A stretch of 64,000 nt of DNA from Flagellimonas aurea (GTDB lineage: Bacteria; Bacteroidota; Bacteroidia; Flavobacteriales; Flavobacteriaceae), in the NCBI RefSeq assembly GCF_017313785.1, contig NZ_JAFLNL010000002.1:124001-188000 (forward strand). The letters run 5' to 3'. Under the pieces are notes generated by a model. That model saw nothing but the letters and a program-made list of their open reading frames with translations. It was not told where the DNA came from and made no database searches. Shown here in pieces: positions 9,385-18,645 of the stretch. How positions within the stretch are numbered: the stretch's first letter is position 1; every line of letters starts with the position of its first letter. Both the position numbers and the translations under genes were made by a program.

Positions 9385-10602
9385 ATGAAAAAGTTAGTAC
9401 TCATTATAGCAGCAGTGGTTTTCGGAATACCAAGTATTCAAGCAGAAACAACCAATTCAATGGTTGATGCCACAAATTACAATTATGGAAACTCCTTCAT
9501 TTTTGTGGAAGATGGTGTTACATTTTCCGTATACCCAGATGGTGAGTTTGATTTTTATATCGACAACAGGGTTAATGTAGGGGTTGGAGCCCAGATTGGA
9601 AATGTTGGAATCACCTTCAATTCAGGATACAACTATAACCCATTTGTACAGTACGATGATTATGGGGCCGTAATCCAAGTAGAGAACACACCTATTTTTT
9701 ATGATTATTATGGACGTGTATCTCAAATCGGAAACGTAGATATCTGGTATAACAATGGTAGGGTTCGCAGAATCGGTGGATTGCATGTTTACTACAATGG
9801 TGGCGTTTTTAGTCACTATACAGGATATATCAACATTTACAACAGAGGATATGTGTACAGACCGTTCCATAGATATTTTGCAAGACCTTCAATAGGGTTC
9901 TGTAATGTATATGCAAGGCCCTATAGAAGATATTATAGACCTGTTAGATATACCTATTATGCTCCGTACAGACATAACACAAGACGTGCTTATGCCAGAT
10001 TGGGTAAGGTTTACAGAAAGAATAATACCTATAGAAGGGAAAATATCTATAGAAATGACAGAAGAGTTGCTGTTAGGGACAACAGCGTTAGAAGAGCTGA
10101 TTACGGTAGAAGCAATGCTACGGTTTCCAATAATTCTTCTTGGAGAGGAAATAGCAATGTGAATCGCTCCAGTAATTCTGTGCAGAGACAAAAAGTTGCC
10201 ACTAGAGATTCTAGGAGCAATGCAAATAGAAAGTCGAATAATGTAACAAGATCATCTGGAAGAACAACGGCTTCCAATAATAAAGCTACAAGAGCGTCCA
10301 ATAATAGGAGCTCAAGTGCAAGAAAGGTAACCTCTGGTACAAGCAGTAGAACCGTGAATCGTTCTGCCCAGAGTACTTATAGAAAGCCTCAGACCACATC
10401 GAGAACACCAAATAGGTCTGAGATTAGCAGAGGGAACTCTTCTTCAAGGAAAGCCGTTTCCAGAAGTTCCAGCCCTAGTGTTAGAAAAAGCTCTGTAAGT
10501 AGAAAGAGCAGCTCTAGGCCCAGTGTGAGCAGAAGTTCAAGTGCAAGGAAAAGTAGTGCGAGAACAAGTAGCTCCAGAGGTTCTTCCAGAAGAAACAATT
10601 AA
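9385..10602 (+). CDS. Secreted protein with Tyr/Asn-rich domain and Ser/Arg-rich tail
   Basis: This 405-aa protein begins with a signal peptide (about residues 1-20, ending IQA). Residues about 30-165 form a beta-rich domain with repeated GNV/YYNG-type strands (IGNVGITFNSGY, IGNVDIWYNNGRV, IGGLHVYYNGGV). Residues about 165-225 are Tyr/Arg-rich. Residues from about 245 to the end are low-complexity Ser, Arg, Asn and Thr with only two acidic residues, so the tail is very basic and presumably disordered. The N-terminal domain resembles conserved flavobacterial exported proteins of unknown role. It could bind nucleic acid or surface polyanions, but that is inference from charge alone. A strong terminator follows. 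Confidence 0.85.
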   Translation: MKKLVLIIAAVVFGIPSIQAETTNSMVDATNYNYGNSFIFVEDGVTFSVYPDGEFDFYIDNRVNVGVGAQIGNVGITFNSGYNYNPFVQYDDYGAVIQVENTPIFYDYYGRVSQIGNVDIWYNNGRVRRIGGLHVYYNGGVFSHYTGYINIYNRGYVYRPFHRYFARPSIGFCNVYARPYRRYYRPVRYTYYAPYRHNTRRAYARLGKVYRKNNTYRRENIYRNDRRVAVRDNSVRRADYGRSNATVSNNSSWRGNSNVNRSSNSVQRQKVATRDSRSNANRKSNNVTRSSGRTTASNNKATRASNNRSSSARKVTSGTSSRTVNRSAQSTYRKPQTTSRTPNRSEISRGNSSSRKAVSRSSSPSVRKSSVSRKSSSRPSVSRSSSARKSSARTSSSRGSSRRNN

Positions 10603-10630
10603 AAATAAGTTTTTAGGTTGGTTAGTTGTT

Positions 10631-10671
10631 TACCCCGTAGTTGAATTTATTCGCTACGGGGTATTTTTTTT
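10631..10671 (+). terminator. Terminator after the Ser/Arg-rich protein gene
   Basis: A perfect 10-bp stem TACCCCGTAG / CTACGGGGTA with a 13-nt loop is followed by eight T residues. The right arm overlaps the last codons of the convergent flippase gene. Confidence 0.88.
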
Positions 10672-12114
10672 GAGCCATTTGGATAGGAAGCCCGTCACAT
10701 CTTCAGAAATATTGAAGCGATACAAAATACCTACGTACATAACCACCACAAGTAGTGATTTTAAACCGATATTGATAACGGGGTGAAATTGAAACTGCAC
10801 CAAATCGAACAACACCGCCAAAAGCACCAAGGTTGCAAAAACTTTGAACGTAGCCGATGTAAACGGCATTATACCAAACTTCATTTTCACAAAAACCAGC
10901 TTTACCAGATTGAATATGAAAATGGAGACAAAACTTGCCAAGGCCGCTCCTTCCAAACCTAACTTTGGAATCAGCAAATAATTCAGAAGAATGGTTAAAG
11001 CTGCCAAACACACTCCAAATACGAGTACCGTTTTGTAATAATCGGAATTGTACAGAATAGAATTAATGTTTCCCAAAATGGAATCCATCACTTTGGCCAA
11101 ACCAATCAAAAACACAATGGTAAAACCGTTTCTGTAATTCTCCGGCAACATTAAATAGAGGTCGTTCAGGTTAAGAATAATGAGCACAAACAATATCCCA
11201 GAAGCAATAAAGAGTGTCAGCGAACTTTTCTGATATAACTTCTCCAATTCCGATTGATTCCCAAGGTTCATGAGTTCGGCGGTGAGTGGATATGTAATCT
11301 GGTGCATCGCACGGGAGGGCACAATGATCACCGTTGCAATATAAACCGACACCCCATAATACGCTACATTTTCAATACTGATGAATTGGTTCAGCATCAC
11401 CTTGTCAATTTCCAAAAGAATGAGCGCAGCGGAACCACCTAGAATAATCAAAAAGGAATAGGATAAAATTTCTTTGGTAAAGGGTGGAAGATTAAAATCC
11501 AGTTTGGGCATCCGAAGGGTAAACGCATAAATTTTGATGATGATGGTTCGCAAAAGATACAGCCCCACCAAACACTTAAAGAAAACGTCCAATGAAATTA
11601 CATCAAAATAAAAAAGGAGAAGTAAAATAGATACCCCTATCCTTGCGAAAACCTCTTTCATAAAGTTTCCAAAAACCGATTTAAGGTATACCCGGCACCA
11701 CGAATAGAACACCTCAAAATATGCCATGGCCAATCCCACAAAAAACACGTACCAAAGATAATCCTTCACCATAGGGTTTACTTGTGAAACCCAATTACCT
11801 ATTGGCTCGTACCAAATCAAACCCACCAAAGTAACGGGAAGTATTCCCAACAAAGGAATCAACAACATCAAAGTGAAAAAACCATCCTTTTCACCCTCTT
11901 GATGGTTACTGTAGAACTTTACCAAGGTATTATGCACCCCAAAAGCCATCAATGGCATCAAAATGGCGCCCGAAGCCAAAATAAAAGTCACAAGACCGTA
12001 GTATTCATCAGGGAGAATCTTGGTATACAAAAACAACGTATTGATGGCCCCAAAAAAGAACCCCAAATACGTAACCACAGTATTTTGTATGGATTGTTTT
12101 AGAACAACGCCCAT
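10654..12114 (-). CDS. Polysaccharide/lipid-linked oligosaccharide flippase (Wzx-like, MOP superfamily)
   Basis: This is a 486-aa integral membrane protein with about 12-14 hydrophobic segments spread over its full length, as in the RfbX/Wzx and MVF families that flip lipid-linked glycans across the inner membrane. Its start ATG overlaps the stop of the upstream glycosyltransferase (TAATG), indicating translational coupling. It is last in the DUF4834-YfhO-glycosyltransferase-flippase operon. The exact glycan is unknown. Confidence 0.87.
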   Translation of the reverse strand: MGVVLKQSIQNTVVTYLGFFFGAINTLFLYTKILPDEYYGLVTFILASGAILMPLMAFGVHNTLVKFYSNHQEGEKDGFFTLMLLIPLLGILPVTLVGLIWYEPIGNWVSQVNPMVKDYLWYVFFVGLAMAYFEVFYSWCRVYLKSVFGNFMKEVFARIGVSILLLLFYFDVISLDVFFKCLVGLYLLRTIIIKIYAFTLRMPKLDFNLPPFTKEILSYSFLIILGGSAALILLEIDKVMLNQFISIENVAYYGVSVYIATVIIVPSRAMHQITYPLTAELMNLGNQSELEKLYQKSSLTLFIASGILFVLIILNLNDLYLMLPENYRNGFTIVFLIGLAKVMDSILGNINSILYNSDYYKTVLVFGVCLAALTILLNYLLIPKLGLEGAALASFVSIFIFNLVKLVFVKMKFGIMPFTSATFKVFATLVLLAVLFDLVQFQFHPVINIGLKSLLVVVMYVGILYRFNISEDVTGFLSKWLKKNTP

Positions 12115-13382
12115 TAGATAAATTTAGCCAAAGATTCCGTTAATGCCTTTCTGTGGTACTGCTCCACTCCTTCTGAATCACAGGACAAAGTACCATTTTG
12201 ATATTCTTGAAATGCATTCAAAAGTACATTTTTTAAGGTCGCAACATCGGTATGCAAGCACATATTTCCAGCGTGGTGCCGTTCCACCATTTCACCTGCC
12301 TCCCATCCTTCGGGGCCGATGGCCAGAATAGGCCTCCTGGCGTTCAAATACTCAAACAGTTTTCCTGGGATGATGCCTTGGGTCTCTTTGGAATCAATTT
12401 CCAATAAGAGAAGTATCTGTGATTTCTGCTGGGTTTCCAAGACCTTATCGTGCGAGAGATAGCCTAATTGCTCCACATAATCCGAAAGTCCAAATTCTTT
12501 GATGGATTGCAGTACTTCCTCCCCTACTACACCCGCCAATTGTATTTTTAACGCCTGCTTGAGATCTTCGCTCTCTGATATCAATTGCTGTAGCGCTTCC
12601 CATAAACCCAAAGGGTTTCTTCCTGTCAATAGCGAACCTATATGCGACATGGTAAATTTGGAATCTAGGGCTATGGGTTGCAATTCATCATCAAAACCAT
12701 TGGTGACTACCTTTATGGGTTTTGGAGTAATGGCTTCAAATTCCGTTTTAGTAGTGTGGCTGGTAACCACAATCTTATCCGCTTTCACCAAAACTCCTTT
12801 TTCCAAAGCTTTGTGTTTTGCTTTTGATGATTCCGTCAATCTTAAGTTTTTATGGTAGCCTATCGAAGTCCAAGGGTCACGAAAATCAGCAATCCATTGA
12901 ATGTTGTATTTCTTTTTAAGACCAAGTCCTATCAAATGCAAACTATGTGGTGGTCCCGTAGTAACAATCGTTTCAATTCCCTCGTCCGCAATTACTTTTG
13001 CCAAAAAGGAAATAGATGGTTTCACCCAAAATTTCCTCGCATCCGGAATAAAAAGATTACCACGAATCCATAGCAACACCTTCTCGATTATCGACGGGTC
13101 TTTTTCTTTGATGATTCCCGAACTAATGGTCTTCGTCTTTTTTTTGGAAAGCAATGAAGCCCAACCATATGGCTCCTTAATGGGCTGTTTTAGGATTTTG
13201 ATGGATGATGGAACTTCATCAATCAATTTTTCGTCCATTAAAGGATAGCTGGGGTTTTCGGGAACATACACAATAGGTTCAATACCAAAATCGGGCAAAT
13301 ATTTAACGAACTTCAGCCAGCGCTGTACCCCTGGTCCCCCGGCAGGAGGCCAATAGTACGCTATGACCAAAATTTTTCGCAT
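12114..13382 (-). CDS. Glycosyltransferase, GT4-like (GT-B fold)
   Basis: This 422-aa protein opens with ILVIAYYWPPAGGPGVQRW, the glycine-rich N-terminus of GT4-type enzymes. A central ADFRDPWT segment and a C-terminal nucleotide-sugar region (EIDSKETQGIIPGKLFEYLNARRP, with the conserved KLFEYL) follow. It likely transfers a sugar to a lipid-linked or surface glycan on the cytosolic face. It overlaps its neighbours on both sides by one base (TAATG at each junction). The donor and acceptor are unknown. Confidence 0.88.
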   Translation of the reverse strand: MRKILVIAYYWPPAGGPGVQRWLKFVKYLPDFGIEPIVYVPENPSYPLMDEKLIDEVPSSIKILKQPIKEPYGWASLLSKKKTKTISSGIIKEKDPSIIEKVLLWIRGNLFIPDARKFWVKPSISFLAKVIADEGIETIVTTGPPHSLHLIGLGLKKKYNIQWIADFRDPWTSIGYHKNLRLTESSKAKHKALEKGVLVKADKIVVTSHTTKTEFEAITPKPIKVVTNGFDDELQPIALDSKFTMSHIGSLLTGRNPLGLWEALQQLISESEDLKQALKIQLAGVVGEEVLQSIKEFGLSDYVEQLGYLSHDKVLETQQKSQILLLLEIDSKETQGIIPGKLFEYLNARRPILAIGPEGWEAGEMVERHHAGNMCLHTDVATLKNVLLNAFQEYQNGTLSCDSEGVEQYHRKALTESLAKFI

Positions 13383-15814
13383 TAGGATTCTTCCTTTTTA
13401 CCACGGAATAGCGTGAAGCCCAATCCCCCAACAATGATCAATCCCAATAAAATATTGGCTGCCAAGGTAATCTGGCTTCCTGTTTCCACCACTTCGGGCT
13501 CGAACTTGAACTCGATTTCGTGCTGACCGGCAGGCACTTTCATACCACGAAGTGCATAATCCACTTTGTAATGGTCCTGTGGTTTCCCATCGATAAAGGC
13601 ATTCCAACCCGATGGGTAATGCATCTCGGAGAATACGGCAAAACCGTCATTGGAATTGTTGGAGCTGTATTTTAGATAATCGGGGCGGTAATCCACCAAA
13701 TCGATACTTGCAGTAGAATCGACCATATATCGAAGTTTGGTCAATTCCGGATATTCCTTGGTATTCACCACTGCCTGCGTTTTGGAATTGAAGTCCTTGA
13801 GCTTTAAAATTTCTTCATTGGCAGACGAAACAGGCACTAATTGATCTACAAACCACGCGTTTCCATTGGCATCGGGGTTAACGGCAGGGTAACTGTTTCC
13901 TTCATCATCTTGCTGAATTACATATTTAACATTCAACATATTCATTACCTGAAGATTGTTCTGGTACAAATGGTATTCGAACAGGTTCTGAAGCGCTCTA
14001 GGTTTTGCCGCATGATACCCTCCAACGGATTTATGGAAATAGGAAGTCCTTGCTCCATTGAGTCCTTCTTGCGGGTCAAAAACCCGGTAGATGGAGTCAT
14101 CCTGCTGAATCATCTGGTCCAGTTGACTGGCTTGGAAAGGTTCGTTCACCTGACGCTGGCGTACAAAATCATCCTCGTTCACATACCTGAGGTCCACTCC
14201 TACCAAATCAAACAGGATCAGTGCGCCCAAGGCGAACACCAATATATTTTTATTGATTTTATCTTTGATAAAGAACCAAAGCGCCGCGGCTGCCAAAGCC
14301 ACATAAATCAAAGAGCGGATAGTGTCGTTGATATAGACAGCTTCACGATCGCGCTGAATCATTGTCATTACTTCATCGCCAAAATATCCACGATACGTTT
14401 CGTCCCTCATCCCTTCAAAATCGAAGAAACCTTTTAATAAGAAAATCACAATGCCCAATCCCAAAGAGATAAAGAAGCTCAGCTTTAAAGCCTTTAGTTT
14501 TTCTTTTTGTTCCACGGATGATTTGAACAATTCCCTAATTCCCAAAACTCCCAGTAAAGGCAAACAAAGTTCCAATACCACTTGAATAGAAGAAACTGCC
14601 CTGAATTTGTTGTACATCGGGAAGTAATCAATCATAAAGTTGGTGAGCAGCGGAAAATTACGTCCCCATGAAAGTAGAAGTGACAAAATAGCACCTGACA
14701 ACAACCACCATTTCTTTTTGCCATCCACCAGAAATACACCCAATAAAAACAAGAAGAACACAATGGCCCCTACGTAGGCAGGTGCAGCCACAATGGGCTG
14801 ATTTCCCCAATATAAAGGTAAGCTGCTAGAAAATTCCATGGCCCTGGTTGGAGAAAGACCTTGATTGGTCAAATATTCGTAAGCTTTTGAATCCTTACCT
14901 AAATCCTCCCCTCCTGAACCTCCGAACAATCGAGGAGCAAATAGATTGAGTGATTCTGCAATTCCGTAGCTGTATTGTGTGATGTATTCCCTGTCCAGCC
15001 CAGTGGAGATTTCCTTTTCGCTTCCATCCGGGTTTATGGTCAATTCGGATTTGCCCCGGGTACTCCAATCGGCATACTCCTTGGTGGCCATTAGGCTCGT
15101 AGCATTGGTGAAAATGGAAAGTGCCACGGCCAATATCAAAATACCGACAGAGGCAAAAAAATGTTTAAGTTCCTTTTCTTTGATGGCATAAATAAGATAG
15201 ACCAACCCCATCACCAGTACCAAAAGCATAAAATAATAGGTCATCTGGTAGTGGTTGGCATTTATCTCCAAGGCCATGGCCAATGCCGTGAGGATAAACC
15301 CTAGAATGTATTTTTTTCGAAAAACGAGAACGATTCCACCCAAGACCATGGGAATATATCCCAGCGCATGGGCTTTGGCATTGTGCCCCACCCCAAGAAT
15401 AATGATCATGTAGGTAGAGAACCCGAAAGCTACCGCTCCCAGGGCTGCCAACCTAAAATCAACCTTTAAACATAACAGCAGAATGTAAAAACCTATCAAA
15501 TAGAGAAAAAGATAATCGGCAGGTCTTGGTAAAAACCGAATCAAACGGTCCAGTTCCTTTACATAGTTGTGTGGATAGTTCGCCCCCAATTGGTAGGTGG
15601 GCATGCCGCCAAAAGCACTATTGGTCCAATACGATTCTTCGCCCGTTGCTTCTTTGTACGCGTCCCGTTCTTGTGCCATTCCCTTGTACTGGGCTATGTC
15701 CGACTGATAAATGGCCTTTCCCTGCAAAACCGGGTAAAAATAGACCAGCGAAGCAAGAATGAATAAAGCAATAACACAAATATGGGTGATAATGGCTTTT
15801 GGAGAAAAGTTCAT
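13382..15814 (-). CDS. YfhO family membrane protein
   Basis: This is an 810-aa polytopic membrane protein of the YfhO family, a GT-C-like group linked in Firmicutes to lipoteichoic-acid glycosylation. About a dozen hydrophobic helices span residues 10-530, with an early periplasmic loop carrying QSDIAQYKGMAQ. A soluble C-terminal beta-domain with a DGK segment precedes a final transmembrane helix near residue 785. The ATG at 15814 is chosen over an upstream TTG at 15835. It lies 24 bp downstream of the DUF4834 gene and overlaps the glycosyltransferase start. The operon suggests a role in surface-glycan assembly. Confidence 0.9.
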   Translation of the reverse strand: MNFSPKAIITHICVIALFILASLVYFYPVLQGKAIYQSDIAQYKGMAQERDAYKEATGEESYWTNSAFGGMPTYQLGANYPHNYVKELDRLIRFLPRPADYLFLYLIGFYILLLCLKVDFRLAALGAVAFGFSTYMIIILGVGHNAKAHALGYIPMVLGGIVLVFRKKYILGFILTALAMALEINANHYQMTYYFMLLVLVMGLVYLIYAIKEKELKHFFASVGILILAVALSIFTNATSLMATKEYADWSTRGKSELTINPDGSEKEISTGLDREYITQYSYGIAESLNLFAPRLFGGSGGEDLGKDSKAYEYLTNQGLSPTRAMEFSSSLPLYWGNQPIVAAPAYVGAIVFFLFLLGVFLVDGKKKWWLLSGAILSLLLSWGRNFPLLTNFMIDYFPMYNKFRAVSSIQVVLELCLPLLGVLGIRELFKSSVEQKEKLKALKLSFFISLGLGIVIFLLKGFFDFEGMRDETYRGYFGDEVMTMIQRDREAVYINDTIRSLIYVALAAAALWFFIKDKINKNILVFALGALILFDLVGVDLRYVNEDDFVRQRQVNEPFQASQLDQMIQQDDSIYRVFDPQEGLNGARTSYFHKSVGGYHAAKPRALQNLFEYHLYQNNLQVMNMLNVKYVIQQDDEGNSYPAVNPDANGNAWFVDQLVPVSSANEEILKLKDFNSKTQAVVNTKEYPELTKLRYMVDSTASIDLVDYRPDYLKYSSNNSNDGFAVFSEMHYPSGWNAFIDGKPQDHYKVDYALRGMKVPAGQHEIEFKFEPEVVETGSQITLAANILLGLIIVGGLGFTLFRGKKEES

Positions 15815-15838
15815 GGATAGGTTTTGATAGCGCAAATA

Positions 15839-16099
15839 TTAATCAATTTCCTCAAAATCTATGTATTCTCCAACTTTTTTTGAGGGATTGGATCTGCGCG
15901 GCGGTTTTCTGGAAATGGTGGTCTCCCCTTCATGGTGTTGTCGACCATCAAAATCTTGATGGTTTCCGAATTGTTGTCCAAATCGCTCGCTTGTCTTTTT
16001 AACCGCATAATTCAACAGCTTCGGGGCTAGCCACTTCAAAAGTAATTTGAACCCGTAATATACTAATATGACAATTAAAATCGTTTGTAGTAAAACCAT
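15839..16099 (-). CDS. DUF4834 family small membrane protein
   Basis: This 86-aa protein has one N-terminal transmembrane helix (about residues 3-25), a basic segment and a hydrophilic tail ending in acidic residues (YIDFEEID). The pattern fits DUF4834 proteins of Bacteroidetes, whose function is unknown. It is first in a four-gene operon with YfhO, the glycosyltransferase and the flippase, behind a promoter-like box at 16119. Confidence 0.8.
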   Translation of the reverse strand: MVLLQTILIVILVYYGFKLLLKWLAPKLLNYAVKKTSERFGQQFGNHQDFDGRQHHEGETTISRKPPRRSNPSKKVGEYIDFEEID

Positions 16100-16118
16100 A
16101 TAACCTTAGTTATTGTAT

Positions 16119-16126
16119 CAAATTTA
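16119..16126 (-). promoter_or_regulatory. Putative -7 box for the DUF4834-YfhO operon
   Basis: The minus-strand sequence is TAAATTTG, an exact TAnnTTTG match, 20 bp upstream of the DUF4834 start. Confidence 0.5.
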
Positions 16127-16186
16127 CACTGTTAGTCCCGTAAAGCCATCAAACGTATCTTAAAATAGTATTAAAAACCCAGTTAT

Positions 16187-17167
16187 ATGGATAATTCCAT
16201 GATCAAAAAGTTATTATTTCTTTTCGTTCTGTTCCCAACTTTTACTTTCGCCCAATATACCGACGTGATCAATTCCAACCGACCGGGAAGGGCTGCCAGT
16301 GCCTACGCTGTTGGAAAAAATGTGGTACAGGCCGAGATAGGAATGTTGTACGAACAGCAGGATAATGCAGATTTAAATTCGGACTCCAACATTTTCGGGG
16401 CCGATTATGCTTTTAGGTACGGTCTACTTTTTGAAGAACTGGAAGTGATTGCCGAGGGCTCCTTTATTACGCAGAGCATCACTTATCCAGATTTGGGGAT
16501 TGAAGGTAATTTGACCAATTTTTCCAGGAACCGGGTCGGGCTAAAATATTTGGTCTTCGACCCTTTTAAAAATCCCGAACACAACAAGCCCAACTTGTAC
16601 AGTTGGCGGGCCAATAATTTGTTCCAATGGAAAAACTTGATTCCTGCGGTATCGGTGTACGGCGGTGCCAATTTTGTGGTGGGAGATAATCCCTTTCACC
16701 CTGGGGAACCTACGGTTTCTTATCGTGGGGGCATACAGACACAGAGCAGGCTTTCCCCTAGGTTTGTATTGATTTCCAATATTGCCTATGATCGCATTAC
16801 CACCGATTTCCCTGAATGGCGCTATGCACTTTCTGTAACGCATGCTTTTCGTGACCCTAGATGGAGCGTATTTTTTGAAGGCCAGGGAATTTCTGGGGAC
16901 CGCTATTCCGATATTATTCTTAGAACAGGTGTTGCTCGCTTGATCAATCCGAATTTTCAGGCCGATTTTCATTTAGGTTCTAATTTTCAGAGCGATCCTT
17001 CGCGTATTTTCGTGGTACTCGGCTTTTCTTACCGTTTGGATTTTCACAAGGATGAACTCATTCCTATCAACGAACAACAATCGGGCATGAACGGAAAAAT
17101 CAAGAAGAACTCCAATAAAAAATCAAAAAGGCGTAACAAAAAGAATGGTGGGGTTATAGATTTTTAA
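16187..17167 (+). CDS. Outer-membrane transporter-like protein (MetA-pathway phenol degradation family)
   Basis: This 326-aa secreted protein has a signal peptide ending TFAQ (the start could also be ATG 16199). The mature N-terminus contains the INSNRPGRAASAYAVGK segment typical of the putative MetA-pathway-of-phenol-degradation/outer-membrane barrel family (PF13557-like). Alternating amphipathic strands run to the end. The C-terminal 35 residues are unusually lysine-rich (KIKKNSNKKSKRRNKK) beyond the predicted barrel. No aromatic-degradation genes are nearby, so the family name should not be read as a function. Confidence 0.75.
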   Translation: MDNSMIKKLLFLFVLFPTFTFAQYTDVINSNRPGRAASAYAVGKNVVQAEIGMLYEQQDNADLNSDSNIFGADYAFRYGLLFEELEVIAEGSFITQSITYPDLGIEGNLTNFSRNRVGLKYLVFDPFKNPEHNKPNLYSWRANNLFQWKNLIPAVSVYGGANFVVGDNPFHPGEPTVSYRGGIQTQSRLSPRFVLISNIAYDRITTDFPEWRYALSVTHAFRDPRWSVFFEGQGISGDRYSDIILRTGVARLINPNFQADFHLGSNFQSDPSRIFVVLGFSYRLDFHKDELIPINEQQSGMNGKIKKNSNKKSKRRNKKNGGVIDF

Positions 17168-17233
17168 GTTTTCCGTCAACTTCATTTTTCTACTGCAAGT
17201 AATATTCCTAATATTGGGCATTAATTTGTATAT

Positions 17234-18352
17234 ATGGTTTCCGTTAAGCAGGTTCAGTCCAAGTCCGACCTTAAGCGTTTTGTAAAATTTCCTTTTTCGC
17301 TATATAAGGACTCCCCTTATTGGGTTCCGCCTATCATTAAAGATGAAATGGCTTCTTTTGATAAAGATGAAAACCCTGTTTTTAAGACGGCGGAGGCGCA
17401 GTTCTTTTTGGCGTACAGGGACAACAAAATCGTGGGGCGCATAGCGGCTATCATCAATTGGTTGGAAGTAAAGGAACAAGGGCTCAAAAAAATGCGGTTC
17501 GGTTGGTTCGATTTTGTGGACGACCTTGAGGTTTCCAAAGCTTTGTTGGACAAAGTCCAAGAGATTGGCAACAAAAACCAGCTCGAGTATATGGAAGGTC
17601 CCGTAGGGTTTTCCAATCTGGATAAGGTGGGCGTTCTTACCGAAGGTTTTGACCACATCGGGAACATGATTACGTGGTACAATCATCCATATTACCAATC
17701 GCACTACGAAAAACACGGCTTTTCCGTTGAAAAAAAATATAGTGAGAGCAAATTTTTGGCCGCAAATGCGGACCCCAAACTGTTTTATAAAGCCAATTTG
17801 TTGATCAAAAAGCGTTACGGTCTTCGGGAATTGAACTTTGAAAAAAGCGCGGACATTATGCCGTGGGTGGACAAGATGTTCGACCTTTTTAACGACTCCT
17901 ACGCCAAACTATCTTCTTTTGTGAAGATTACGGACATTCAAAAAGAATATTTCAAGAAAAAATATATCAGCTTCATCAATCCCGAATACATCAAGTTTGT
18001 GATTGATGAGAATGATAACCTAGTCGCTTTCGCCATTGTAATGCCTTCTTTTTCGGAAGCTTTGCAGAAGGCGAACGGGAAGCTGTTCCCTTTTGGTGTT
18101 TTTCACCTACTGAGTGCAAGAAAAAACAGCAAGGATGCCATATTCTACTTGATCGGTATTCATCCCAAATACCAGAACAAGGGGGTGACTTCCATTATTT
18201 TTAATGAGTACTACCATACTTTTAAAAAACGTGGCGTAGTGAACTGCATCCGTACACCGGAATTGGAAGATAACATTGCCATACACCAAATGTGGAAGCA
18301 TTTCGACCCGAAGGTCATCAAACGTAGGCGCACCTATGTGAGGAATCTGTAG
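17234..18352 (+). CDS. GNAT-superfamily N-acetyltransferase-like protein
   Basis: This 372-aa cytosolic protein has an N-terminal GNAT-like half (SPYWVPPIIKDEMASFDKDENPVF, then VGRIAAIIN) and a C-terminal half with a second acyl-CoA-binding-type motif (LIGIHPKYQNKGV). It is widespread in Bacteroidetes and sometimes called a GTP cyclohydrolase without basis. The acceptor is unknown. It is the last ordinary-looking gene before the accessory region; the recombinase fragment begins 46 bp beyond its stop. Confidence 0.82.
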   Translation: MVSVKQVQSKSDLKRFVKFPFSLYKDSPYWVPPIIKDEMASFDKDENPVFKTAEAQFFLAYRDNKIVGRIAAIINWLEVKEQGLKKMRFGWFDFVDDLEVSKALLDKVQEIGNKNQLEYMEGPVGFSNLDKVGVLTEGFDHIGNMITWYNHPYYQSHYEKHGFSVEKKYSESKFLAANADPKLFYKANLLIKKRYGLRELNFEKSADIMPWVDKMFDLFNDSYAKLSSFVKITDIQKEYFKKKYISFINPEYIKFVIDENDNLVAFAIVMPSFSEALQKANGKLFPFGVFHLLSARKNSKDAIFYLIGIHPKYQNKGVTSIIFNEYYHTFKKRGVVNCIRTPELEDNIAIHQMWKHFDPKVIKRRRTYVRNL

Positions 18353-18398
18353 GTCTCCCAGGCCATTTGAACCGCCGAACAAGACCAAACGGCTATCT

Positions 18399-18593
18399 TT
18401 GCCCCCTGCTGACCCGTTTCACCAAGAAGAATTAATAAGGTTCCGGCGTTGGCTCGAAGAAAAAAGGATTAGTCCCCATACGGTAAACACCTATGTGGAA
18501 GTGACCCGTTTTTTTATGCGGTATTCCATCCTTAAAAAATCGAAAAGCTATACAAAGCGCGAGTATTACCTAAGCATAGCCTTCCATTTTTGA
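18399..18593 (+). pseudogene. Truncated tyrosine recombinase, N-terminal core-binding domain only
   Basis: The reading begins near TTG 18399 (open from 18342) and encodes about 50 recognisable residues of the SAM-like core-binding domain of XerC/D-type recombinases: RFRRWLEEKRISPHTVNTYVEV, then FFMRYS. After about residue 55 the homology stops and a stop codon follows at 18591. The catalytic domain (R-H-R-Y) is absent here and I could not find it elsewhere in the window. It marks the left edge of the accessory region, so it is either an integrase relic or a resident gene truncated by insertion. Confidence 0.75.
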
Positions 18594-18645
18594 GGTATAT
18601 GAGGAAGAAAGTTCGGTATATAAACAAGTTGTGATGCATTTTAAA

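Noticed and set aside
9889-10598. Several open frames within the Ser/Arg-rich protein gene on both strands
   Set aside because: They are by-products of AGC/AGA-type low-complexity codons; the frame with a signal peptide and terminator is the real one.
13841-14437. 198-codon open frame on the plus strand inside the YfhO gene
   Set aside because: It is antisense to a well-supported membrane protein and has no recognisable domain; a shadow of the real gene.
16187-17167. A phenol-degradation gene
   Set aside because: The family name is historical; no aromatic-degradation genes are nearby and the protein looks like an outer-membrane barrel.
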